From assembly GCA_002478885.1 (NCBI GenBank), contig DLKC01000001.1, positions 50,583 to 114,582 on the forward strand: a stretch of DNA of 64,000 nt, in the 5' to 3' direction. This document shows, piece after piece, positions 17,669-27,000 of the stretch (positions within the stretch are counted from its first letter, which is position 1; every line of letters begins with the position of its first letter). Below the pieces are notes generated by a model. It was given only the letters and a program-made list of their open reading frames with translations, ran no database searches and had not been told where the DNA came from. A program made the position numbers and the translations under genes. Source of the DNA: Chitinophagaceae bacterium UBA7600. GTDB taxonomy: Bacteria > Bacteroidota > Bacteroidia > Chitinophagales > Chitinophagaceae.

Positions 17669-18454
17669 ATGAAATCACTTTTTTTCCCATGCCTCTTATT
17701 GCTGGCAAGCTGTAATACATCAGTTAAGAGAGAGCCGTCTCCTTCGGACACCGCAATAAAAGCTGCTTCCAACAGCGATGTTGATAAGTCTGCCTACCAC
17801 GCAACAACAGACACAGTGATCATTGCCTCTAAATATTTCGATACGATCAGTTACAGCAAGGCCGAGTTCAACAGCATTATTGATCAGTATGATTACCTTA
17901 TCCAGGAGTTCCCCGATCCACCAAATATTGCCTGGGCAAAAGATATGGCAGTGGCTTTAAAAAATGTCAAGGATAATGATCCGGGGTTTCTCAGTTTCAG
18001 CAGCGAAGTTGGCCAGGATAACTACTACAGCCTGTATGCGTATTTTCTTATGCAAAGAGACAGCAGCCCGGCCCTTATTCAAAGGCGCGACAAATTAAAC
18101 AAGATATGCCAGGGTATTAATGACATGGCTGCTGAACTGGCACGCGGCGGCACTTACTATGCACACCAGTACAACCGCATTCCGGCTTTTGCAGAATACG
18201 CGGTTAATATGTTTGCACTTGACAGCGTTTCGTTTCTTAAAAACGGAAGTTTCAGTAAACAAAAAGATTTGTTTATTGCCTCTGTGAGGCTGGCGGCAAA
18301 TGATCAGATCGTTGAAGATGGCGATCTCGTGGAAGCATCAGAAAAAGAGCATTTTAAAGCCAAAGTATTTGCCTCTATCGATGACCTCGAAAAGCAACTG
18401 GCGGATGGATTTTACCTGTATTATGCGCGACAATTTTATTACAACAACTATTAG
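17669..18454 (+). CDS. Lipoprotein of unknown function
   Basis: 261 residues with a type II signal peptide (MKSLFFPCLLLLASC, lipobox LLASC, acylated Cys at 15). The mature part is mostly helical and acidic, with no recognised domain; EFNSIIDQYDYLIQEFPD and YYAHQYNRIPAFAEYAV stand out. It should be anchored in the inner or outer membrane facing the periplasm. It is the only gene between F copy 17471 and R copy 18567. Confidence 0.75.
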   Translation: MKSLFFPCLLLLASCNTSVKREPSPSDTAIKAASNSDVDKSAYHATTDTVIIASKYFDTISYSKAEFNSIIDQYDYLIQEFPDPPNIAWAKDMAVALKNVKDNDPGFLSFSSEVGQDNYYSLYAYFLMQRDSSPALIQRRDKLNKICQGINDMAAELARGGTYYAHQYNRIPAFAEYAVNMFALDSVSFLKNGSFSKQKDLFIASVRLAANDQIVEDGDLVEASEKEHFKAKVFASIDDLEKQLADGFYLYYARQFYYNNY

Positions 18455-18484
18455 CATTGCTTTTGCAGGCTGAATTAGAAATTA

Positions 18485-18518
18485 AAAGAGCCACCGAAAT
18501 GCTTCTGGTGGCTCCTTG
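18485..18518. terminator. Bidirectional terminator
   Basis: Perfect stem GAGCCACC / GGTGGCTC with an 10-11 base loop. The minus strand has the better T tract (CTTTTAATTTC). It lies between the lipoprotein gene and the convergent P450-ferredoxin operon. Confidence 0.75.
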
Positions 18519-18566
18519 TTCTAAGGGAATGTTAAGGGTTTTTTTGGTTGAATAAGATTGCTGCGG

Positions 18567-18606
18567 CTGACGAGTGCGACGCAAGGAACGCAACATAGCA
18601 GCACCG
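18567..18606 (-). repeat. Interspersed repeat, R copy (arm decayed)
   Basis: GCTGACGAGTGCGACGCAAG matches the first 20 bases of the R consensus and shares the GCTGACGAG start with the copy at 33158. The GATGCC and CCGGG parts are not recognisable. It is 22 bases from the ferredoxin stop. Confidence 0.7.
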
Positions 18607-18627
18607 CAGCTTGTAACAAGATGGCTG

Positions 18628-18867
18628 TTAAAACCCGAGACCCGGTGGTGGAAATAATATTTCCCCGCTGCTTGTATCTTCAACTTTTATTGCACATTGC
18701 GGACATTGCTCCGCGGTTTGTATAATGCTTGTTATGTCGGCGGCATTTGCATCGATCACCATTGATTGTCCACTTTCATTCATTTCAAAGACTGCAGGGA
18801 GAAAATGCATGCATAACTGCGAGCCAACGCACCTGTTATGATTCACCGTAATTTTTACCTGTGCCAT
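18628..18867 (-). CDS. P450-type small ferredoxin
   Basis: 79 residues with a single cluster-binding pattern: Cys13 and Cys19 in NRCVGSQLCMHFLPAVFEM, and the third cysteine in AEQCPQCAIKV. The C-terminal P-Q-C-A replaces the usual P-x-x-A. This is the small bacterial ferredoxin type that binds a 3Fe-4S (or 4Fe-4S) cluster and passes electrons to cytochrome P450. It starts 5 bases after the P450 stop codon, so the two are translated from one mRNA. No ferredoxin reductase is nearby. Confidence 0.85.
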   Translation of the reverse strand: MAQVKITVNHNRCVGSQLCMHFLPAVFEMNESGQSMVIDANAADITSIIQTAEQCPQCAIKVEDTSSGEILFPPPGLGF

Positions 18868-18872
18868 TGCTG

Positions 18873-20102
18873 TTATTTTAATTCCTGAAATGTTACGGGC
18901 AAGCTCTTCAACGCACGATGCACAACAGAAGGATAATAATCGAGTTTTGCTGTTTTTTCAAGTTTCGGACAACTGATGCGCCGAACCAGGCCGCTGAAAG
19001 CTTCTTCAACTTCCATGCGGGCAAGCGATGCACCAAGGCAAACATGAATGCCATGGGCAAAAGCTACATGCAAGTTGGGGTCGCGTGTTATATCAAGTGC
19101 GTCGGGATCGTCGAACTGAAGCGGGTCGCGGTTTGCACCGGAAAGACTTACAAGCAAACGTTCTCCTTTTTTAATAAGTTTATCGCCCACCATTACATCG
19201 GATTTTGCCCAGCGCACGGTTGATTTTACCGACCCGTCATACCTCAGTAACTCTTCTACCGCACGTTTGATCATCGTTGGATCTTTTTGAAGTTTTTCCC
19301 ATTCTTGCGGGTGCGTCATCAGGGCGAGTGTGCCGTTAGCGATGAGGTTCATCGTAGTTTCATGTCCGCCAAAAACAAGTAATACACAGGTGGCGAGTAC
19401 ATCGTTGTAAGTGAGTTGGCCGGCTTCTTCGGCGGAGATCAGCAAGCTTATCAGGTCAATACCGGGATGTTCTCGCCGCTGTTGAATGAGAGGTGTGATG
19501 TAGTCAACCATCGAGTTGATGCCTTCGCAGGCTATCTCCCGGCGGCGGGGCTCATCTGCTTTTATGAAGAAGAAAACGCCGATGGCTTCAGACCATTCTT
19601 TTATTTTATCGCGATCGAGATCGGGTGCACCGATCAATTCCAATATTACCGACATCGGTACTTCGTAGGCAAAGTCGCGTATAAATTCCATCCTGCCGTT
19701 CGATACAACTTTATCAAGTGCTTTCTGCACTATTTTACGCACCATCGGGCGGTAGCGTTCTATCGCAACCGGTGTAAACAGTTTGTTAAGCAACATGCGT
19801 AAAACTGTATGTTCCGGAGGATCACGAAATACCATCCAGTATTTAAGTACATTGAATATTGGGGCTATAGATTCGCGCTCCTCCTGTGTGAGTTCTGACT
19901 CTAGGTAACCCATGCGATCTGAAGAAAAATGATCTGCGTCGCGAAGCACGTCCACTGCTTCTTTGTAACCGGTGAGTACCCATCCTTTCCAACGCTCGTT
20001 CCAATGCACTCTTTCATTTTCACGCAAAGTGCGATAGTAGCTGTGCGGATCGGCTATCACTTCAGTCGCCATCAGGTCGTCTTTTAAGAGAGTTGTATTC
20101 AT
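18873..20102 (-). CDS. Cytochrome P450
   Basis: 409 residues, the size of a soluble bacterial P450. Landmarks: I-helix oxygen-binding motif VFGGHETTMN (G-x-E-T-T), K-helix EELLR (E-x-x-R), and the heme loop FAHGIHVCLGASLAR with Cys355 as the axial thiolate ligand. It is a monooxygenase of unknown substrate. The ferredoxin gene follows on the same strand with a 5-base gap, giving a dedicated redox partner. No terpene, polyketide or steroid gene is adjacent, so the pathway cannot be inferred. Confidence 0.95.
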   Translation of the reverse strand: MNTTLLKDDLMATEVIADPHSYYRTLRENERVHWNERWKGWVLTGYKEAVDVLRDADHFSSDRMGYLESELTQEERESIAPIFNVLKYWMVFRDPPEHTVLRMLLNKLFTPVAIERYRPMVRKIVQKALDKVVSNGRMEFIRDFAYEVPMSVILELIGAPDLDRDKIKEWSEAIGVFFFIKADEPRRREIACEGINSMVDYITPLIQQRREHPGIDLISLLISAEEAGQLTYNDVLATCVLLVFGGHETTMNLIANGTLALMTHPQEWEKLQKDPTMIKRAVEELLRYDGSVKSTVRWAKSDVMVGDKLIKKGERLLVSLSGANRDPLQFDDPDALDITRDPNLHVAFAHGIHVCLGASLARMEVEEAFSGLVRRISCPKLEKTAKLDYYPSVVHRALKSLPVTFQELK

Positions 20103-20333
20103 GGTCGCATTTTTAGAATGTCCGAAGTTAGCAGAGGTTGGATTTTAAGATTATGATTTTTGTCATGTTTACAAGCCGGGAAGATTTGGCTGATATCATG
20201 CAGGGTGCTATTGTTCAGGGCAGGTTTGTTAGCGCTTGTTTATTAAAAAAATGCTGATAAAATTCACCATTTTGAATAAAAAAGATTTGTAAACTTTGAA
20301 GAAATATATAGCTTCTTTTTGAATGAATGATCT

Positions 20334-20840
20334 ATGAACAACGAAATTCTGTTTGCCGAATCTCAAAGATTCAGGCAGTGGTGGGTGTGGGTTTTTCTTT
20401 TAGCTATTAACGGTATTTTTATTTATGGGGTTGTGTTACAGGTTTTCGCCGGAAGGCAGTTTGGTGATAACCCGATGAGCGATGCCGGGCTTGTTATCGT
20501 TGCTGTGTTACTTATTTTGTTGAGCTTTTTAGTATTAAGTTTCCGGCTTGACACGCGCATAAATAAAGAAGGAATTTACGTGAGATTTTTTCCTTTGCAG
20601 CTTGCATACAGGTTTTACCCGTGGACGGGTGTTGTAAAATGTTATACGCGGCAATATAGCCCCATCGGCGAATTTGGTGGCTGGGGCATTCGGGGCTTTG
20701 ATGGTTATAAAGCGTTAAATGTATCGGGTAACACAGGCCTTCAACTTGAACTAGCCGGCAATAAAAAATTACTTATCGGAACCAACAAAAAAGACGAACT
20801 AGAAAAAGTGCTGATCGCTCATGGTTTAATGAAACAATAG
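20334..20840 (+). CDS. Two-TM membrane protein, conserved hypothetical
   Basis: 168 residues with transmembrane helices at about 18-38 and 52-72 and a cytosolic C-terminal beta-rich part containing IRGFDGYKALNVSGNTGLQLEL and KLLIGTNKKDELEKVL. The C-terminal part resembles the PH-like domain of small bacterial membrane proteins. Function unknown. It is divergent from the P450 gene; the 231-base gap between them holds no recognised element. Confidence 0.7.
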   Translation: MNNEILFAESQRFRQWWVWVFLLAINGIFIYGVVLQVFAGRQFGDNPMSDAGLVIVAVLLILLSFLVLSFRLDTRINKEGIYVRFFPLQLAYRFYPWTGVVKCYTRQYSPIGEFGGWGIRGFDGYKALNVSGNTGLQLELAGNKKLLIGTNKKDELEKVLIAHGLMKQ

Positions 20841-20871
20841 GGTCGTTCGCTACCTTCCGTATTTTAAAAAG

Positions 20872-20892
20872 CAGTTGCTACCGAAGCAACTG
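20872..20892 (+). terminator. Weak hairpin, possible terminator
   Basis: Stem CAGTTGCT / AGCAACTG with loop ACCGA, 32 bases after the membrane protein stop. No T tract follows directly. The gap 20841-21228 otherwise contains only the R repeat at 21041. Confidence 0.35.
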
Positions 20893-21040
20893 TAGTTGTA
20901 CTCCTTATTTCTCTTTTTACTTTCATTGCATCGCAAAGCAACCTTAACCTGTATTATGCTGTTTATTGTTTGGGATCTTATGTCTCAATGCAGGCAAAAC
21001 TGCCACTTAAAGAGGCTGCTTTCGAATAGAGATTCAGCAG

Positions 21041-21093
21041 CCGAAGAGTGCGACGCAAGTGACGATGCCGGGAATATCAAAAGCCGGGAACAT
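21041..21093 (-). repeat. Interspersed repeat, R copy
   Basis: GCCGAAGAGTGCGACGCAAG, TGACGATGCCGGG and AAAGCCGGGAACAT: complete. It is followed by R rather than preceded by F, one of the two breaks in the alternation. Confidence 0.88.
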
Positions 21094-21228
21094 TATTTTT
21101 GTATAATCTGTTTTTTTTTGAGCTGTAGAATATTATCAATTTGTGTGACGGGTTTTGCTTGCCCTGGTGCAAAAATTACTGCAGGGATTTCTGGGAAGGC
21201 ATTTGAAAATTTTTCAATCTGTTATTTT

Positions 21229-23838
21229 TTGAAAAAAATAATTATACTTTTTACACTGCAATTGCTGGCGATGGCCGCAATAGCCGATCATATTACGGGT
21301 GGTGAAATTTACTATACATATGTGAGCGCCTCAGACGGCCTTTATCGTTATCATGTAACACTGAAGCTTTTTATGGTATGCAACACTGAGCGGCAATTCA
21401 ACGATCCCACTTTTGTTTCTTTTTTTAATCGTGGAACCGGAGTTCGGGTAAAAGATATGAGTGTGGCATTGGAGCGGCAGGAAACAATAAGCGAAACGCC
21501 GGGCGGCCCATGCATCAGCAACCCGCCGACTATTTGTTACCGAGTTGGCTATTACAATTTTGATGTTACATTACCCGCTTCGGCAGAAGGCTACACGATA
21601 GCGGCACAGGTAATATACCGTGTTGACGGAATGAAGAACCTTGTGGAGCACTACGATCGCGTTGGAGCAAGTTATATAGCTGAAATACCCGGTAATGCAG
21701 GTGTTTCAAACGCGCCGGAAAATAATGGCGCACATTTCACAGGCGACGACCTTGTGGTTATCTGCGCTAACAATGCAATTAATTATTCCTTTGCTGCAAC
21801 CGATAAAGATGGCGATAAACTCCTGTATTCCTTTTGCGAGGCTTACCGTGAGTCATCAGGTGGCTTCGGACAGGATGCTGCACCGCCCGGCACGCCTCCT
21901 TATGCACCGCTTCCTTATGGGCAGGGATATAGCGCAACATCGCCGCTGGGCCCGAACGTGCATATTGATGCAAATACCGGGCTGATCACTGGAGTGGCTC
22001 CAGGGGCGGGTATTTATGTAATAACCGTGTGCGTGCAAGAGATAAGAAACAATGTTGTAATAGCACAGCAACGTAAAGACATACAGGTAAATATCACTGA
22101 GTGCAGCATTGCGGCCGCTACATTGTTGCCGGAATACATTTTATGCGGAGACACAAAGAATATCAGTATAAAGAATGAGAGCACGAGCCCGTTGATAAAA
22201 ACGCTTGAATGGGATTTTATCAATGCTAAAGGCGATGTTATTTATACAACACAGGATAAGCAACCCACTTATACTTTTCCCGACAGCGGGCTGTATCAAA
22301 TAAAGCTTTCCATCAACAAAGGCGATCTCTGTTCCGATACTTCCACAACAACGGCAAGAGTTTACCCTGGTTTTCTCCCCGATTTTAATTTTGATGGCGT
22401 ATGCCTCGGCAAACAAACACAGTTTTTTGATCAGTCTACTTCGCAATATGGCAAAGTGAATTCATGGAATTGGGACTTTGGTGACGCAGGAACCCTGGAT
22501 GATTTTTCGCTTGAGCAAAACCCAAATTATACGTATAAAATAGCGGGAAATAAAAGTGTGAAGTTTGTTGCGACAGACACAAAAGGCTGTATAGATACGA
22601 TTTATAAAACTGTCCCCATGTCAGAACGGCCACCCGTTCAGCTCGCATATACTGATACGCTTATTTGTATAGGTGACTCGGTGCAATTAAGGGCAAATGC
22701 CAGTGGCGAGTTTACATGGTCGCCGGTTTTGTATATGAATAATGCAAATCTTGCTGCACCTCTTGTGTCGCCGCCGGTGACCACAAAATATTATGTTGAC
22801 CTCAACGATAATGGCTGTCTTAATCGTGATTCTGTTGTAATAAGCGTAGTAGACCATGTAACACTTTCTGCCATGAGTGATACAACAATCTGCAGTGGCG
22901 ATCCTGTTCAGTTAAAAGTAAATTCCAATGCATTAAAATTTTCATGGACGCCGGCTTCGCAACTCGATGACCCAAATCGGCCAATACCTGTCGCAAAAGT
23001 CAACAACACCACTACTTTTGACGTGATTGCTGTCATCGGCGGTTGCAGTGCAGCAGAAAGTATTACGATCAATGCAGTTCCGTACCCACTTGTCGTTGTA
23101 GGCGCCGATACAGTAATCTGTTACCAGACTGGCGCGCAGTTACATGCTTTAACAAATGGGAGTTCATTTACGTGGTCGCCACAAACATCGTTGTTGAACG
23201 GAAACACGCTTAACCCTTTCGCTTATCCTTCCGGAACTACTTCATATATTCTTTATGCGTTTGATAATAAGGGTTGTCCAAAACCAGGCACAGATACAGT
23301 GACTGTCACGGTGTTGCCTGACTTGAAAGCATTCGCTGGCCGCGATACCATCGTTGTTGTTGGGCAGTCGTTACAGTTAAGTGCAGGTGGTGGAACAACC
23401 TATCGATGGTCGCCATCTACAGGGCTTTCCGCTACTGATATTGCCAACCCTGTTGCATTATACAATTTGCCAAGTGATGGCATCCGCTACCATGTGCTTG
23501 TTTACAATGAGGCTGGCTGTGTCGACTCTGCATCACTCACCGTGAAAGTTTATCACTCTGTCCCGAATGTTTTTGTACCTACCGCCTTTACACCAAACGG
23601 CGATGGCAGAAACGATGTATTGCGACCAATCGCTGTGGGCATACAGCACATCGAATTCTTCAACATCTACAACAGGTGGGGGCAGCTGTTATTCAGTACA
23701 AAAACAACCGGCAAAGGTTGGGATGGAAGCATAAATGGATTGCAGCAAAATCCAGGCGTGTATGTGTGGATGGTAAAAGCAATTGACTACACAGGTAAAC
23801 CTGTTGTGCAAAAAGGGACCGTTACATTGATCCGTTGA
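21229..23838 (+). CDS. T9SS cargo protein with PKD domain and type B sorting domain
   Basis: 869 residues from TTG 21229, which gives a good signal peptide (K-K then IIILFTLQLLAMAAIA). An in-frame ATG at 20896 would translate through the repeat at 21041 and give no signal peptide. The middle has a PKD domain (WNWDFGDAGTLDD) and several cysteine-containing Ig-like repeats with D-T-x-I-C-x-G-D-x-V-Q-L. The last 90 residues (VPNVFVPTAFTPNGDGRNDV, IYNRWGQLLF, GKGWDGS, GVYVW) are the gliding-motility type C-terminal domain that directs type IX secretion and attachment to the cell surface. Probably an adhesin. Confidence 0.88.
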   Translation: MKKIIILFTLQLLAMAAIADHITGGEIYYTYVSASDGLYRYHVTLKLFMVCNTERQFNDPTFVSFFNRGTGVRVKDMSVALERQETISETPGGPCISNPPTICYRVGYYNFDVTLPASAEGYTIAAQVIYRVDGMKNLVEHYDRVGASYIAEIPGNAGVSNAPENNGAHFTGDDLVVICANNAINYSFAATDKDGDKLLYSFCEAYRESSGGFGQDAAPPGTPPYAPLPYGQGYSATSPLGPNVHIDANTGLITGVAPGAGIYVITVCVQEIRNNVVIAQQRKDIQVNITECSIAAATLLPEYILCGDTKNISIKNESTSPLIKTLEWDFINAKGDVIYTTQDKQPTYTFPDSGLYQIKLSINKGDLCSDTSTTTARVYPGFLPDFNFDGVCLGKQTQFFDQSTSQYGKVNSWNWDFGDAGTLDDFSLEQNPNYTYKIAGNKSVKFVATDTKGCIDTIYKTVPMSERPPVQLAYTDTLICIGDSVQLRANASGEFTWSPVLYMNNANLAAPLVSPPVTTKYYVDLNDNGCLNRDSVVISVVDHVTLSAMSDTTICSGDPVQLKVNSNALKFSWTPASQLDDPNRPIPVAKVNNTTTFDVIAVIGGCSAAESITINAVPYPLVVVGADTVICYQTGAQLHALTNGSSFTWSPQTSLLNGNTLNPFAYPSGTTSYILYAFDNKGCPKPGTDTVTVTVLPDLKAFAGRDTIVVVGQSLQLSAGGGTTYRWSPSTGLSATDIANPVALYNLPSDGIRYHVLVYNEAGCVDSASLTVKVYHSVPNVFVPTAFTPNGDGRNDVLRPIAVGIQHIEFFNIYNRWGQLLFSTKTTGKGWDGSINGLQQNPGVYVWMVKAIDYTGKPVVQKGTVTLIR

Positions 23839-23893
23839 GATCATAATTTTATTACACTTTTATCTTTTTTGCACTCAGCTTTCTCTTAAGCAT

Positions 23894-23924
23894 TTGGTTT
23901 TACTTGCGTCGCACACTTGTACTG
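23894..23924 (+). repeat. Interspersed repeat, F copy
   Basis: TACTTGCGTCGCACACTTGTACTG with only the core and inner arm kept. It pairs with a degenerate R copy; their core centres are about 70 bases apart. Confidence 0.78.
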
Positions 23925-23965
23925 CTGATCTTTGGGCTGCAGGTTGTGAACGCATATATTCAGCA

Positions 23966-24000
23966 ATAAGCGAGTCCAACAGCAAGAAGCTGACAGTGTT
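23966..24000 (-). repeat. Interspersed repeat, degenerate R copy
   Basis: AAGCGAGTCCAACAGCAAG aligns to AAGAGTGCGACGCAAG with two substitutions and two single-base insertions. It was looked for because alternation predicted an R copy here, so it needs independent confirmation. Confidence 0.4.
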
Positions 24001-27000
24001 TTATAACAGTACTCTTAAACTTGCTCTTCCAATATTAACTGTTGAGCCTGTGCCCGGCTTACGCCCTTCATATTCAAAGCTCAATTCAAGGTTGTTGATA
24101 AAACGTTTAGTAAGGTCGATACTCCACAAATAGTTCTTACCCGGCAGCAGCGCTTCGAGCATGATATAGCTAACAGTTGTATTGGTAGCCCCGGTAAAAC
24201 TGATATTGCTGTAAGTAAATTTACCGGTAAGGCTTGTGCTGGAGAAAGCATTGTATTTGCCTTCTAAATTGATGGTGTTAAAGAGGGCATGCTCACCGCC
24301 GTAAGCAAACTTGTTGTTCTTTTTTACATATTCATACGACGCAGTAACACGAAACAGTGTTCCTTTTGTATACGTAAGTCTTGGCTCCGCTGTGTAAGAG
24401 GTAAGGGCATAGTTCCTGTTTTTAAAAGAGGGTGCCAGTAAATCATTCTGCCCTTTTTTTTGGATCAATTCCAGTGTATACTGTTTCAAAAAATTTACAC
24501 GCCCCTTTAATGTCCATTCATTCAATTGGGAGGTTTCCGATCCATAGGTAAGCAATGCTTTGTTATTGTTGTAAAGATTTGTAAGATCAATACCCCATGC
24601 TGTGCTGAAACGGTTAAAGGAAATTGTATTATTAAGAACATAGTTAAGTGTAAGCAATGCCGTATCGTTTATATTTCCTTTGAAGGGATTAAACATTGGC
24701 TTGCCGTCGGATAGCTGTTTTTTGTATGCCTGTAGTGAGGATTGCAGCATTGTGCGGGTAATAAAATTTTTCCACAACTTTCCATGAATCTTTGCTTCGT
24801 TTAGTTTTGGATTAAGCGTAAATGCATAATTGAACTGCGTGTAATTTGCTTTGATGTATTCATTAACGGGCGTATAAACCCGTACATATTTTGCCTGGTC
24901 AGGAAACAGTGCCAGTTCAAATTCATTGAGTTGGGGAATGCCATCATTGTTGTAATCAATCCAGGCATATTGGCCTTGCCCTGCGGGAACTTCCACATAA
25001 GTGAATGTTTTTTTGGTTTCCTGTCCCGCTCCGGTTTCGTAGAGAATGTTTCCCCGAACCATACCATTCCAGATGTTGGTTAAGTATTCTGTTCGGCCAA
25101 GCAGGCTATTGTCCGGCTTCAGCGTAGTGATGTTTTCGTTGGTAACCTGCAGTTGCCGATAATTAATATTCACCCTTAACTGGTGGTGTGGGTTCTTCAA
25201 TAATTCAGTTTGGAAACTATAGTTATGACTTCGGTCGGTCTGAAGCAATGCCTTTCCGTAAGGTTGTTTGTCGCTTCTTGTAAAATAGGTTAGCCCCCAT
25301 TTATTGCTCTTTGCTGCGTCGGAGCGTATATACGCGGTGATGGTTTCGAACGCAAAACTCAGGGGTGTCACCGTATCGGTCAATAGGTATTTAATTTCAT
25401 TGTGTTCAAGAGCATAGCTTGCGCCAACACTGTAGTTGTTCAGCTTCTGAAATGTTTTGCTGACATCTACAGATGGTCGAAGGTAATAACCTTTATCAGT
25501 GGGTGTATTGCTGTTGGTGATATTAAATATGCCGTTAAGATTCCAACCTTTTATATTTTGCAATGTGCTCACAATATTTCTCGTTCCCCTGAATCCGTCG
25601 CTTCTTATGTAGCTGCCAAAATTGTATTGTAAATTATTGCCCGCGGCGTCTGATAATTGTATGGCGAACGATGGTAGCTTTTCGGTTGCCGCCGCCGGTA
25701 GTAACGGCAATCCCCAATCGCGGGCAAATTCCACTGACCGTAAACGCTCAACCGGCCGGAATTGCTGATCTACCCATTCATAACCGGCATGTGTTTTTAG
25801 CTGTAATAACTTTTGGCTAACGCGAATTGTGTCGGCTCTGTCAACCTGTATTCTGGCTGCATAACCCTCGTCATTCCCCTTGTCTTTGGCAGAGAAGGTA
25901 TTTAAATCGTTCATGCTTGCTGCGAGCTCGGTTTTTACCACAGTTCTTTTATCTGCCAGGTAAGTTGCACCAACTGTCATTACCTGCTGCTTCTTCGGCG
26001 TTACGAGAAATGTTGCCGGTTCATAGTTGCCCTGCCGTATACCATTTATCGGTTGTACCCACTGAAACACTTGTCCGTTTGCTGCGTTAAACAGAGGGAT
26101 ATAATTTCCTTTGTTTACGCCAACACTGGCAAAGGCCAAAGAGTATTTTGCGTTTACCGGATCAGTTGAATACACATAAATGGAATCATGAATGCCGTTA
26201 AAAAGCGTATCGATTTTTTTGTAAAGAATTTTTGAAGTGGAAAAAGAGTCGATGGATGCATAGGGATAATAGGCATACTGAATGCTGTCGCCAATGTTTG
26301 CTAAAAACTGTTTTTGCGGGTTGTCAAGCTGCTGGTTAATCGGTGAATTCTTGGCATCTGCATTACTGTAAGCTGCTACACTCAATTGAAACCGCTTGTT
26401 GAAGTTTGTTTCATTTGAAACATAAACCATTGAATTAAGATAGTTCCTGTCCGCGTACTCAAACTCAACTTGTATACGCTTGTCCTTCGTGATCAGGTTT
26501 TTGGGTGTAAAAGTTACTTCGGCTGTATTGTAATTAATAACGTAGTCCTGGTCTTCGCCGCGCTCCATTTGCACCCCGTCGATAAAGACTTTTTCTGTTC
26601 CTGCCAGGATAATAAAGAAAAGTTCGTTGTTGTTGCCTTGCAAACGGTAAGGGCCTTGGTTTCCTTCTAGACCCTGGAAAACATTTCTTGCAAATTTGCC
26701 TTTAGCCACGGCTCCGCTCATAGTGAGCGTATTCGTTGTATGAGTGCCGACTTTAAATTGCTGTTGGTAAGAGATACCTTGTAGCCGTTTATAAAAACTA
26801 AGGAAATAATTCTCATTTTGGCGCAGGTCAATATCCCCAAGGCTTACTTCCCAACTTCTTTTTCGGAATTGTAAAAGCACTTTGTCAAATTCGTTCAGGT
26901 CTTGCGTGGTGCCATCAGGCTGAATCGGAATATTGTTATCCGTAATGGCCGCGGCGATCTCAATACTATCTCTCAGGTAACCACTCAACTGCAGGTTAAA

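Noticed and set aside
20857..20902. Possible decayed F copy that would restore alternation before the R copy at 21041
   Set aside because: Only CCG, TTTT and TTGTACT fragments align; the segment is better explained as a hairpin after the 20334-20840 gene.
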